This document shows positions 34,302-42,507 of a DNA stretch of 64,000 bases, piece by piece (position 1 is the first letter of the stretch; each line of letters begins with the position of its first letter). The position numbers were made by a program, and so were the translations under genes. This stretch comes from Ramlibacter sp. WS9 (GTDB lineage: Bacteria > Pseudomonadota > Gammaproteobacteria > Burkholderiales > Burkholderiaceae_C). Below the pieces are notes generated by a model. The model was given only the letters and a program-made list of their open reading frames with translations, was not told the DNA's origin and made no database searches. The stretch lies in assembly GCF_003797765.1 (NCBI RefSeq), contig NZ_RKMB01000019.1:1-64000 (forward strand), given 5' to 3'.

Positions 34302-35494
34302 AGGGCGACCAGCGACTTTCCGATCAGGCCACGCTGGATCTCGTTGGTGCCGCCGTAGATGGCGACCTTGCGCAGGTCCAGGTACAGGCCGGCCAGCGGG
34401 TTCAGTTCCACGCCGCCCGCGGTCGGGCCATCGAAGCCGAACACCGTCGCCTCGTCCAGGAAGGGCACGGCATACGGGCCCGCGCATTCCATCAGCAGTT
34501 CACCCAGCTCGCCCTGGATCTCCGAGCCGCGGATCTTCAGCATCGACGGCTCGGCGCCCAGGCCGCGGCCGGCTTGCTCGAGCGAGACCAAGCGTGCCAG
34601 CGACCACTCGTGGGCCAGCACGTCGATCTCGATCTTCGCGATGCGGTCGCGAAAGCGCGGATCCTGGATCAGCGGGTGGCCATGCTTGGTCTGCACGCGA
34701 GCGACTTCCTTCAGCCGGCGCAGCAAGCGCTTGCACATGCCCAGGCCGGCGATGGCGGTGCGCTCATGGCCGAGCAGGTATTTGGCCAAAGTCCAGCCGT
34801 CGTTTTCTTCGCCGACGAGGTTTTCCACGGGCACCTGCACGCCGTCGAGGAAAACTTCGTTCACGTCGTGGCCACCGTCGAGCGTCTTGATCGGCCGCAC
34901 GGTGATGCCCTTGGCGTCCATGGGAATCAAGAGCAGCGAGATGCCGCGCTGCGGTTTGCCGCTGGCGTCGGTGCGCACCAGCGCGAACATCCAGTTGGCC
35001 CACTGCGCGAACGAGGTCCAGATCTTCTGGCCGGTGACGACGTAGTGCGAGCCGTGGCGTTCGGCGCGCGTCTTGAGCGACGCGAGGTCGGAACCGGCGC
35101 CCGGCTCCGAATAGCCCTGGCACCACCAGTCGTCCATCGAGACGATGCGCGGCAAGAAGCGCTCTTTCTGCGCGGGCGTACCGTACTTCATCAGTACGGG
35201 CGCGATCATCGACAGGCCGAACGGCATCTGGCGCGGCGCACCGGCACTAAAGCATTCCTCTTCGAAGATGTTGCGCTGCACGGCGTTCCAGCCGCAGCCG
35301 CCGTGTTCAAGCGGCCAGCCCGGCGCGCCCCAGCCGCGGCCGGCGAGGATGCGCTGCCAACGCACGTAGTCTTCGCGCTCCACGCGCAGAAAGCCCAGCA
35401 CCTTGGCGCGGATGTCGTCCGGCAGGTTCGCGGCGACGAAGTCACGAACTTCCTGGCGGAAGGCCAGGTCCTCGGGGGAATCGTGCAGGTCCAT
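34298..35494 (-). CDS. Acyl-CoA dehydrogenase, probable catalytic (alpha-type) subunit
   Basis: 398 residues. Signature segments: GWPLEHGGCGWNAVQRNIFEEE, GYSEPGAGSDLASLKT (substrate/FAD binding), IWTSFAQWANWMFALVRTD, and C-terminal AIYGGTNEIQRGLIGKSL with the conserved Glu. The long form with a VPVENLVGEENDGW loop is typical of dehydrogenases for cyclic or branched acyl-CoAs. It is paired with the short dehydrogenase by a 4-bp overlap. It introduces a 2,3-double bond using FAD and transfers electrons to ETF. Confidence 0.92.
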   Translation of the reverse strand: MDLHDSPEDLAFRQEVRDFVAANLPDDIRAKVLGFLRVEREDYVRWQRILAGRGWGAPGWPLEHGGCGWNAVQRNIFEEECFSAGAPRQMPFGLSMIAPVLMKYGTPAQKERFLPRIVSMDDWWCQGYSEPGAGSDLASLKTRAERHGSHYVVTGQKIWTSFAQWANWMFALVRTDASGKPQRGISLLLIPMDAKGITVRPIKTLDGGHDVNEVFLDGVQVPVENLVGEENDGWTLAKYLLGHERTAIAGLGMCKRLLRRLKEVARVQTKHGHPLIQDPRFRDRIAKIEIDVLAHEWSLARLVSLEQAGRGLGAEPSMLKIRGSEIQGELGELLMECAGPYAVPFLDEATVFGFDGPTAGGVELNPLAGLYLDLRKVAIYGGTNEIQRGLIGKSLVAL

Positions 35495-35495
35495 C

Positions 35496-36311
35496 CTATT
35501 GGCCAGTGAACTTGGGCGGGCGCTTTTCCTTGAAGGCGTTCTTGCCTTCCTGGAAGTCTTCGCACACATTGGAGGACAGCATCTCGCGGCTGTCCGCGGC
35601 TACGGCTTCTTGCAGCGACTGGAACGGCAGCTCCCACATCTGATGTTTAAGCACGCGGGTCGAGCGCGGCGAGCACAGCTGAGCCATATCCTTTGCGTAG
35701 GCGCGCGTCGCGGCAGCGAGGCCGTCGCGCGGGTGCAGCTGGCTCGCCAGCCCCATGCGCAGCGCCTCTTCGCCCTTGACCTTGCGCGCCGACAGCAGCA
35801 GGTCCATCGCGTTCGAATGCCCGACCACGTTGCGCAGCGCCCAGGCCATGCCGTATTCGCTGGCCAGGCCGATGCGGGCGAAGGCCGTGGTGAATACGGC
35901 ATCGTCGGCGGCGATGCGCACGTCGGCGAACAGCGCGTGGACCAGTCCCAGCCCGGCGGCGGCGCCGTTGATCATCGCGATGATGGGCTTGCCGATGGCG
36001 GGGAAATAGCTGGCCCGGCCCTGGTAGTCCGGCCGGCGGCTGAAGTCGTAGGGGCGCGGCAGCTTGTCCAGCAGTTGCTGCGGGTTCGCGTCCTGGCCTT
36101 TGAAGCCCGTGACGTCACCGCCCGCGCAGAAGGCGCGGCCCGCGCCGGTCAGCACGACAACGCGCACCGCGTCGTCGGCATCCGCCTGCCGCATGGCGCG
36201 CCAGACCTCGTCGGCCATCACGTCGGTCCAGGCGTTCAGCGCCTCGGGGCGGTTGAGGGTCACGGTGGCGATGCCCTCGCTCGCCTCATACAGGATCTGT
36301 TCGTAGCTCAT
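35496..36311 (-). CDS. Crotonase-family protein
   Basis: 271 residues. Oxyanion-hole motifs AFCAGGDVTGF and AAAGLGLVHALFADVRIAADDA. The first hydratase Glu is missing (LGLVHA). The second position reads GLASEYGMAWAL, an acidic residue shifted as in enoyl-CoA isomerases, so either hydration with one Glu or isomerisation is possible. C-terminal FKEKRPPKFTGQ. The stop is 1 bp from the dehydrogenase start. Confidence 0.86.
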   Translation of the reverse strand: MSYEQILYEASEGIATVTLNRPEALNAWTDVMADEVWRAMRQADADDAVRVVVLTGAGRAFCAGGDVTGFKGQDANPQQLLDKLPRPYDFSRRPDYQGRASYFPAIGKPIIAMINGAAAGLGLVHALFADVRIAADDAVFTTAFARIGLASEYGMAWALRNVVGHSNAMDLLLSARKVKGEEALRMGLASQLHPRDGLAAATRAYAKDMAQLCSPRSTRVLKHQMWELPFQSLQEAVAADSREMLSSNVCEDFQEGKNAFKEKRPPKFTGQ

Positions 36312-36323
36312 GTCGATTCCCCT

Positions 36324-37529
36324 TCAGCGAGTCAGGGCCTCGATTTCGCGCGCGCCGTATCCCAGGGCCCCGAGTACTTCGGCATTGTGCTCGCCCAAGA
36401 GGGGCGGCGGGCGATGCAGGCCCGCCGGCGTTTCCGAGAATTGGGTGGGGACGGCGGTGGTCAGCATCGGCCCCTCCGTGGGGTGCTCGTAGCGCTGGAA
36501 GAAACCCGTTTCGTTCAGGTAGGGGTCGGCCAGCATGTCCTGGAAGCTCGCGACCGGGCCGTTGGGAATTTCGATGGCGTTGAGCACGCCGCGCCAGTGC
36601 GCGGTGGTCTGCGCCTTCATCTGGTCCGACACGGTGCCGTACACCGCATCGACGTGCCGGATGCGCGCTTCGTGCGTGCAAAAGCGCTCGTCTTCCAGCA
36701 ATTCGGCCCGGCCGATCGCCGGCAGCAGCCGCTTCCATTGTTCGTCGTTCACCGCCAGCAGGCAGATGAAGCCGTCCTTGGTTTCGTAGGGACGGCGGTG
36801 TTCCGACAGCAGCCGAACGTAGCCCACGCCGGTGCCCAGCGGTGGATCGAATGCCGCGCCCCACAGGTGCTCCTGCAGGTTGAAGGCGACGATCGATTCC
36901 AGCATCGGCACCCGCACCAGCTGCCCCCGGCCGGTGCGCTCGCGTGAATACAGGGCCATGCCGATGGCCGAGGACAGCATGTAGCCGCAGAACTTGTCGA
37001 CGATGACGGTGGGCAGGTAGCGCGCGACACCGACCGACTGCAGCATCAGGTCGGCCAGGCCCGCTTCGCCCTGCACCACGTCGTCGAAGGCCGGGTCGTT
37101 CTCGCGCGGGCTGCCGGGCATGTAACCGCAGCCGTAGCCGTAGATGATGCGCGGATTGCGGCTCGCGATTTCGTCGTAGCCGATGCCCAGGCGCTCGGCG
37201 GCGGCGGGCCGCATGCTGTGCACGAAGACGTCGGCCTGCGCCACCAGCCGCAGCAGAACCTCGCGCGCTTCCGGGCGCTTGAGGTTCAGCGTCACGCTGC
37301 GCTTGTTGCGGTTCATGTTCAGGTGCATGGCCGCCATGTTGGCGTTGCGTCCCGGGCCGTTCTGGCGGTTCGGGTCACCGTCGGGGGTTTCCACCTTCAC
37401 CACGTCGGCGCCCATGTCGCCCAGCACCATGGTGCACAGCGGACCCAGCACGTTGACGGTGAGGTCGATCACCCGCACGCCGGTCAGCGGGCCGGTGGGG
37501 GCGTGATGCCCGGCCGGCGCCGACGTCAT
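36324..37529 (-). CDS. CaiB/BaiF-type (class III) CoA-transferase
   Basis: 401 residues. N-terminal GVRVIDLTVNVLGPLCTMVL followed by GDMGADVVKVETPDGD is diagnostic of the CaiB/BaiF/Frc family. Tandem LNLKRPEAREVLLRLV, HSMRPAAAERLGIGYDE and the Asp-containing FDDVVQGEAG segment (Asp149/150 in the position of the catalytic Asp) follow. It should transfer CoA between acyl-CoA and a free carboxylate, sparing ATP. Start ATG overlaps the MaoC-like stop. Confidence 0.9.
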   Translation of the reverse strand: MTSAPAGHHAPTGPLTGVRVIDLTVNVLGPLCTMVLGDMGADVVKVETPDGDPNRQNGPGRNANMAAMHLNMNRNKRSVTLNLKRPEAREVLLRLVAQADVFVHSMRPAAAERLGIGYDEIASRNPRIIYGYGCGYMPGSPRENDPAFDDVVQGEAGLADLMLQSVGVARYLPTVIVDKFCGYMLSSAIGMALYSRERTGRGQLVRVPMLESIVAFNLQEHLWGAAFDPPLGTGVGYVRLLSEHRRPYETKDGFICLLAVNDEQWKRLLPAIGRAELLEDERFCTHEARIRHVDAVYGTVSDQMKAQTTAHWRGVLNAIEIPNGPVASFQDMLADPYLNETGFFQRYEHPTEGPMLTTAVPTQFSETPAGLHRPPPLLGEHNAEVLGALGYGAREIEALTR

Positions 37530-37996
37530 TGCGTGGCCTCGCCGCGGCACTTGAGCATCCGCATCGGCGTGTATTCCATGACCACGGTCCCGTCCTGCTT
37601 GACGACGCGGTTGCGGGTGCGCACCAGGGCGCGTCCGGCGCGTGTCTCGGAACGGCGCGATTCGATCACTTCGCATTCGACGTGGATGGTGTCGCCGGCG
37701 AAGGTCGGGCCCTTCACGTCCAGCTGCATGCCCAGGAAGGCGAGGCCGGTGCCCTGCATGGTGGCCTGGGCCAGCAGCCCTTCGGCGAAGCAATAGACCA
37801 GGGAGCCGGGCGCGAGCCGGCCCTTGAAGCCGGCCACGTTCTTCAGGAACTCCAGGTTGGTGAACAGCACCTCGGTCATGCCGATGGTGTTGATGAAGTT
37901 GACGATGTCGGGCTCGGTGACCGTGCGTCCCACGGTCTGAAAGGTTCGACCCAGGGGAAGGTCTTCGAAGTAATAGCCCAGGCCTGCGGTTTCCAT
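37526..37996 (-). CDS. MaoC-like hot-dog protein lacking the usual catalytic dyad
   Basis: 156 residues from the ATG at 37996 (AAAGGAGAAGC upstream). Hot-dog fold of the MaoC dehydratase type, but the hydratase-2 signature G-D-x-N-P-x-H reads G-M-T-E-V-L-F, so the catalytic Asp and His are absent. It may be the non-catalytic half of a heteromeric hydratase or a binding domain. It is the first gene of the minus-strand operon and is followed by the CoA-transferase (ATGA overlap). Confidence 0.78.
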   Translation of the reverse strand: METAGLGYYFEDLPLGRTFQTVGRTVTEPDIVNFINTIGMTEVLFTNLEFLKNVAGFKGRLAPGSLVYCFAEGLLAQATMQGTGLAFLGMQLDVKGPTFAGDTIHVECEVIESRRSETRAGRALVRTRNRVVKQDGTVVMEYTPMRMLKCRGEATQ

Positions 37997-38012
37997 GCTT
38001 CTCCTTTGTGGG

Positions 38013-38029
38013 GCGCTTTTCAAAAGCGC
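38013..38029. promoter_or_regulatory. Perfect 17-bp palindrome in the 5' leader of the MaoC-like operon
   Basis: GCGCTTTT-C-AAAAGCGC, 8 bp arms around a single base, 17 bp before the ATG of the MaoC-like gene. It might be an operator or an mRNA hairpin. No match to the GAAC-N3-GTTC motif. Confidence 0.45.
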
Positions 38030-38058
38030 TTCCATTTCTGAACGATGTTCGGTAATAT
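38030..38058 (+). promoter_or_regulatory. Candidate promoter of the plus-strand beta-oxidation operon
   Basis: A weak -35-like TTCCAT (38030-38035) and a good -10 TAATAT (38053-38058) with a 17-bp spacer precede the crotonase at 38137. The spacer holds the dyad GAACGATGTTC (38040-38050). Confidence 0.45.
38040..38050. promoter_or_regulatory. Candidate operator GAAC-N3-GTTC (divergent promoter)
   Basis: GAACGATGTTC is a perfect 4+4 dyad. It sits in the spacer of the plus promoter and near the expected start of the minus promoter. The same motif, or a one-mismatch form, lies just 5' of the -10 element at 48067-48077, 56170-56180 and 56279-56289. A TetR-type repressor would fit; no such regulator gene is in the window. 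Confidence 0.6.
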
Positions 38059-38083
38059 AAACGCTGAACCGAATCAACGTCAA
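38054..38083 (-). promoter_or_regulatory. Candidate promoter of the MaoC-CoA-transferase-dehydrogenase operon
   Basis: On the minus strand TTGACG (38083-38078) and TATATT (38059-38054) are separated by 18 bp, a sigma70-like pair. The -10 regions of the two divergent promoters share the same AT-rich AATATA core. Confidence 0.5.
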
Positions 38084-38136
38084 CCTGCAAACCCCGGGAT
38101 TTCCCGCAGTTGCCCCTGAAAAAGAAGGATGGAGAC

Positions 38137-38955
38137 ATGCCCGAAAGCATCGACCGCTATGCCCGTTACACGCGCCTGAAGTTTGACCGGCCGCATCCGC
38201 GCGTGCTGCGCATCACTCTGAATTCGCCTCTGAAGATGGGCGCCATGGACTCGCAGATGCACCGCGAAGCCTCGGAGATCTGGGCCGACGTCGACGCCGA
38301 CGACAGCGTGTCCGTCGCGATCATCACCGGCGACGGCGCGACCTTTTCCGCCGGCGGCGACTTGAACCATGAGCGCAAGGTCTGCGAGGACTACGCGCTT
38401 CGCATGCAGGCCATGACCGAGACCCGCAACCTGGTGATGGGCATGATCAATTGCAGGAAGCCCATCGTCAGCGCCGCGCGCGGCTGGGCCGTGGGTGCAG
38501 GGCTGGCTCTGCTCATCCTGGCCGACATCTCGATCGCCTCGAAGGACGCGAAGTTCTCCGATGGCCACCTGAAGATCGGCGTGGCCTCGGGCGATCACGC
38601 CACCATCATCTGGCCGCTTCTCTGCGGCATGGCCAAGGCCAAGTACTACCTGATGACGGCCGACAACTTCACGGGCGAGGAAGCGGAGCGCATGAACCTG
38701 ATCTCCATGGCCTTGCCCGATGCGGAGGTCGAGGCCAAAGCGGTGGAGATCGCCTCGCGCCTGGCGCAGAGCGCCCCTGCAGCATTGCGTTGGACCAAGC
38801 ACACGATGAACCACTGGCTGCGCCAGGCCGCGCCGATCTTCGACGCCTCGCTCGCGCTGGAATTCATCGGCTTCGCGGGACCCGAAGGCATGGAGGGCAT
38901 CGACGCCTTCCTGCAAAAGCGCAAACCGGCTTTCAGCCAGGACACACCGGTCTGA
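38137..38955 (+). CDS. Crotonase-family protein
   Basis: 272 residues from the ATG at 38137 behind GAAGGATGGAGAC. Oxyanion-hole segments TFSAGGDLNHER and WAVGAGLALLILADISIASKDA. The catalytic Glu positions are empty (GAGLAL; HLKIGVASGDHA), so it is not a normal hydratase; isomerase or hydrolase activity is possible. C-terminal LQKRKPAFSQD. First gene of the plus-strand beta-oxidation operon; the next gene follows after 3 bp. Confidence 0.85.
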   Translation: MPESIDRYARYTRLKFDRPHPRVLRITLNSPLKMGAMDSQMHREASEIWADVDADDSVSVAIITGDGATFSAGGDLNHERKVCEDYALRMQAMTETRNLVMGMINCRKPIVSAARGWAVGAGLALLILADISIASKDAKFSDGHLKIGVASGDHATIIWPLLCGMAKAKYYLMTADNFTGEEAERMNLISMALPDAEVEAKAVEIASRLAQSAPAALRWTKHTMNHWLRQAAPIFDASLALEFIGFAGPEGMEGIDAFLQKRKPAFSQDTPV

Positions 38956-38958
38956 CCC

Positions 38959-40497
38959 ATGCGCACCATCGGCGAACTCCTGGAGCGCAACGCCAGGTTC
39001 TACCCTCATAAGGAAGCGCTTGTCTGCGGCGGCCGCCGGCTGACCTGGCGCGGACTGGCCGACCGGGCCCGGCGCCTGGCCGATGGGCTGCATAAGCTCG
39101 GCCTGGGCCGGCAGGACCGCGTGGCCATCCTGGCGATGAACTGCCCGGAATACATGGAACTGCTGAGCGCGGGGGACTGGGCCGGCTACATCGTCACCAC
39201 CGTCAACTTCCGCCTGGCGCCGCCCGAGATCGAATGGCTGCTGGGTGATGCCACGCCGCGCGTCCTCGTGTTCGAGGCGCAGTACACGGAACTGGTCAAC
39301 GCACTGCGTGGCAAGTTTCCGGGCATCGTCGCCTATGTCTGCATCGGCGGTGAGGTGCCCAGCTGGGCCCAGCCGTTCGAAACCGTCGCGGCGAACGGAT
39401 CGGCTGAAGGACCTCCCTTCCGGTCGCAGCCGGAAGACTACGGCGCGCTGGTCTACACGAGCGGCACCACCGGCCGCCCCAAGGGGGCCTTGCGCAGCCA
39501 ATGGCGCTGGGTCGCCACGGCCGAGGGCGGCGCGTACTCGAGCGAATTCAGTTCGGACACCCGCGTGCTGCTGGCCACGCCCGCCTTTCACGTCGGTGTG
39601 ATCGGCTACGCGCTGCAGGCTGCGTGGCATGCCGGCACCGTGGTGCTGCATCGCGGCTTCGATGCCGATGCGATCCTGGCGGCGATCGAGTCCGAGCGCA
39701 TCACCTTCACCTTCGTCGTCTCGGCGATGCTGCAGGCGCTGCTGGATTCGCCGGCCATTGCAGACGCAGACCTATCGAGCATGCGCAACATCGTCACCGC
39801 CGCCGCGCCGGTGCCGGTGCCGTTGCTCAAGCGCGCGGTGGCGAGACTGGGGCCGATCTTCTCCATTCAATATGGGGCGACGGAGACGGGGGCGACCGTG
39901 ATGTTTGCGCACGAGGTCAAGCCCGAAGGAACGGAAGTTGACATCCGGCGCACGGCGTCCGTCGGTCATCCTGGGCCGCGCACGCGCCTGCGCGTGGTCG
40001 ACGACCAAGGCGGCGATTGCCCCGTCGGCGTGCCGGGTGAAGTCTGGACGCACACCGACCAACGCTTCGACGCCTACTGGAACAACACGGCCGCGACGCT
40101 GGACGCGTTGCGCGACGGCTGGTATCGCACCGGCGACGTCGGCTATCTCGATGAAGACGGCTACCTTTTCCTGGTAGACCGCAAGAAGGACATGATCATC
40201 TCCGGCGGCGAGAACATCTACAGCCGCGAAGTCGAGGATGCCGTGCAGGCTTTCCCCGGCGTGGCCGAGGCGGCCGTGATCGGCGTGCCCGACGCCAAAT
40301 GGGGCGAGGTCGTCAAGGCCTATGTCGTGTGCGTGCCCGGTGCCGCCGCCCAGCCCGAAGACGTCATCGCGCATTGCAAGCGCCTCATCGCCGGCTACAA
40401 GTGCCCCAAGCAGGTCGAAGTCGTGGCTGCGTTGCCGCGTGTCGCCAGCGGCAAGGTCAACAAGGTCGCGCTGCGTGAACTTTCCCGCAGCGCCTGA
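38959..40497 (+). CDS. AMP-dependent acyl-CoA synthetase
   Basis: 512 residues. Core ANL motifs: LVYTSGTTGRPKGALRSQWR (P-loop), YGATETGATV, RTGDVGYLDEDGYLFLVDRK, KDMIISGGENIYSREVEDAV, and the catalytic Lys region PRVASGKVNKVAL. It should make acyl-CoA from a free acid, probably the entry point of this operon. It is different from the synthetase at 27131-28702, as the two share only motifs. Confidence 0.92.
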   Translation: MRTIGELLERNARFYPHKEALVCGGRRLTWRGLADRARRLADGLHKLGLGRQDRVAILAMNCPEYMELLSAGDWAGYIVTTVNFRLAPPEIEWLLGDATPRVLVFEAQYTELVNALRGKFPGIVAYVCIGGEVPSWAQPFETVAANGSAEGPPFRSQPEDYGALVYTSGTTGRPKGALRSQWRWVATAEGGAYSSEFSSDTRVLLATPAFHVGVIGYALQAAWHAGTVVLHRGFDADAILAAIESERITFTFVVSAMLQALLDSPAIADADLSSMRNIVTAAAPVPVPLLKRAVARLGPIFSIQYGATETGATVMFAHEVKPEGTEVDIRRTASVGHPGPRTRLRVVDDQGGDCPVGVPGEVWTHTDQRFDAYWNNTAATLDALRDGWYRTGDVGYLDEDGYLFLVDRKKDMIISGGENIYSREVEDAVQAFPGVAEAAVIGVPDAKWGEVVKAYVVCVPGAAAQPEDVIAHCKRLIAGYKCPKQVEVVAALPRVASGKVNKVALRELSRSA

Positions 40498-40508
40498 AGG
40501 ACTCGCTC

Positions 40509-41297
40509 ATGTTTGAACTCTCACAGGAAGGCCGCGTCGCTGTCTTGACACTCTGCCGGCCGCCCGTCAACGCGATCAGCGAAGAGTGGGGCGATGCGCT
40601 GCTCGAACTGCTCGATGATCTCGATTCGCGCGAAGACTGGAACGTGCTGCATCTTCGCAGCAGCCAGAAGGTCTTCGCTGCGGGTGCGGATCTCGCGCAG
40701 ATCGAATCCTGGCTGGACAGGCCTCGGCCGGCGGAGGTGCTGTCGGCCTACATCAAACGGCTGCAGGGCGTGTTCGCGCGGCTGGAATCGCTTTCGCGCA
40801 TCACCATCGCGGAGATCGGCGGCGCGGCATTGGGCGGCGGACTGGAGCTGGCGCTGGCCTGCGACCTGCGAATCGCCGCGCACGAGGCGAAGATCGGCTT
40901 GCCCGAAGTCGGCATCGGGCTGATTCCCGGTTTGGGCGGCACGCAGCGGCTCACCCGCCTGGCTGGCCGCGGCGTCGCCTCGCGAATGATCCTCACGGCC
41001 GAGCCGGTCGATGGCCGCGAGGCGCTCGCGTTGGGCATCGTGCAATGGGCCGTGCCCCGCGCCGATTTGCCCGCCGAAGCGGCCCGCATCGCGCAGCGCA
41101 TCGGCTCGCTGCCGCTGCCCGCACTTCGCGTTGCCAAGGAGTTGATTGCCTCCCATGGCGCGGGCCATGAAGCCGGCTACGCGCTGGAACGCGAACTGGG
41201 TGGCGGGCTGCTGCTCACGCCCGAAGCCAACGAACGAATCACCGCCTTCATCAGGAAGAGCGCTACCAACCTCAAGACCCAGGAACCGAAACAATGA
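40509..41297 (+). CDS. Enoyl-CoA hydratase
   Basis: 262 residues with the complete hydratase active site: Glu113 in ALGGGLELALACDLRIAA and Glu133 in GLPEVGIGLIPGLGGTQRL. The sequence is close to the FadB-type/crotonase consensus. Expected to hydrate trans-2-enoyl-CoA. It starts 11 bp after the ligase; its stop overlaps the SDR start (ATGA). Confidence 0.92.
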   Translation: MFELSQEGRVAVLTLCRPPVNAISEEWGDALLELLDDLDSREDWNVLHLRSSQKVFAAGADLAQIESWLDRPRPAEVLSAYIKRLQGVFARLESLSRITIAEIGGAALGGGLELALACDLRIAAHEAKIGLPEVGIGLIPGLGGTQRLTRLAGRGVASRMILTAEPVDGREALALGIVQWAVPRADLPAEAARIAQRIGSLPLPALRVAKELIASHGAGHEAGYALERELGGGLLLTPEANERITAFIRKSATNLKTQEPKQ

Positions 41298-42088
41298 ACG
41301 ACATCACCAACAACACGAGCTGGCGCCACGTCACCGACCTCACCGGCAAAACGGTGGTCATCACCGGCTGCGCCTCTGGCATCGGCCGCGCGACAGCGAT
41401 GCAATTCGCGAGTGCCGGCGCCATCGTCTACGGCGGTGACCGCAACGAGGCGGACGGCCAGGCAACCATCTCGGCGATCCGCGAGGCCGGCGGCCAGGGC
41501 GACTTCATCAAGCTCGACCTGACCAGCGGCGCGAGCATCGACGCCTTCGTCGATACCGCCGTGGGCAAGATCGGCGGCGCGCCCGACATCATCGCCAACG
41601 TCGCGGGGCTGGACCGCGTGATGCCTTTCGTCGAGAACACGCCGGACGTGTGGGAACTGCTGGCGCAAGTCAACTACATCGGCCCGGTGCGGATGATCCA
41701 CCGCTTCCTCCCGCTGATGCTGGAGCGCCGCAGCGGCAAGATCGTGACGGTGGCCAGCGACGCCGGTCGCGTGGGCAGCATGGGCGAGACTTTCTACGCG
41801 GGCACCAAGGGCGCGATCATTGCGTTCACCAAGTCGCTGGCACGCGAAACGGCACGCGCGGGCCTGACGTGCAACTGCGTCGCACCGGGACCGACCGACA
41901 CGCCGCTCTTCAACGGCACGATCCCTGAAGGCAAACTGCGCGACGCGCTGATCAAGGCGATCCCGCTGAAGCGCCTTGCGCAGCCGGTCGAGATCGCGCA
42001 CACCATCGTGTACCTGGCCACGCCGGCGACGGACTTCATGACCGGGCAGGTCATTTCCGTCAGCGGCGGTCTCACCATGCACGGTTGA
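41294..42088 (+). CDS. SDR-family NAD(P)-dependent oxidoreductase
   Basis: 264 residues. TGCASGIG near 24-31, the NNAG-equivalent NVAGLDRVMPF, active-site Tyr and Lys in YAGTK, and a C-terminal VSGGLTMHG. Hydroxyacyl-CoA dehydrogenase-like SDR; follows a full enoyl-CoA hydratase, which fits oxidation of a 3-hydroxyacyl-CoA. Confidence 0.9.
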   Translation: MNDITNNTSWRHVTDLTGKTVVITGCASGIGRATAMQFASAGAIVYGGDRNEADGQATISAIREAGGQGDFIKLDLTSGASIDAFVDTAVGKIGGAPDIIANVAGLDRVMPFVENTPDVWELLAQVNYIGPVRMIHRFLPLMLERRSGKIVTVASDAGRVGSMGETFYAGTKGAIIAFTKSLARETARAGLTCNCVAPGPTDTPLFNGTIPEGKLRDALIKAIPLKRLAQPVEIAHTIVYLATPATDFMTGQVISVSGGLTMHG

Positions 42089-42095
42089 GCTCCGC

Positions 42096-42123
42096 GATGG
42101 ATTGCGGGTCGAGCCCGCAATGA
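42096..42123 (+). repeat. REP-like palindromic repeat, copy 2
   Basis: GATGGATTGCGGGTCGAGCC then CGCAATGA; the core TGCGGG-x-CGAGCCCGCA is a near-palindrome. It lies in the 62-bp gap between the SDR and the DUF35 gene, so it may form a hairpin within the operon. Same unit as 28699-28727 (reverse) and 47941-47968. Confidence 0.85.
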
Positions 42124-42150
42124 CAGAGAAACCGAGAAGGCAATCTTGAA

Positions 42151-42507
42151 ATGAATCCCGAAAAAGAATTCTTCGAACACCTGGCCGAAGGCCGCTTCAT
42201 GATCCAGAAGAGCGGCAGCACGGGCGGCCATGTGTTCTACCCGCGCGTAGCCGAACCCGGCACGGGCGCTACTGACCTGGAATGGGTGCCGGCCAGCGGG
42301 CGCGGCACGGTGTACTCCACCACTGTCATTCGCCAGAAGCCGCCCACGCCCAACTACAACGTGGCGTTGATCGACCTGGCCGAAGGGCCGCGCATGATGA
42401 GCCGCGTCGACGGCATCGCGCCCGAAGAGGTGAAGATCGGCATGCAGGTTCTGGCCAAGGTCGTGCGCGAGAACGATCAGCCGCTCGTCGTGTTCGAGCC
42501 GGCATGA
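42151..42507 (+). CDS. DUF35-type OB-fold protein, partner of the thiolase-like protein
   Basis: 118 residues. The C-terminal OB-fold pattern (GTVYSTTVIRQKPPTPNYNV, ALIDLAEGPRMMSRV, VKIGMQVLAKV) matches DUF35 proteins that accompany SCP-x-like thiolases. The N-terminal rubredoxin-like zinc ribbon, normally four Cys, is present only as an outline (HVFYPRVAEPGTGATDLEWV) with no Cys, so no zinc is expected. It overlaps the thiolase-like gene by ATGA, as is usual for this pair. In actinobacterial steroid breakdown, the DUF35 part of ChsH2 with Ltp2 forms an aldolase. Confidence 0.82.
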   Translation: MNPEKEFFEHLAEGRFMIQKSGSTGGHVFYPRVAEPGTGATDLEWVPASGRGTVYSTTVIRQKPPTPNYNVALIDLAEGPRMMSRVDGIAPEEVKIGMQVLAKVVRENDQPLVVFEPA

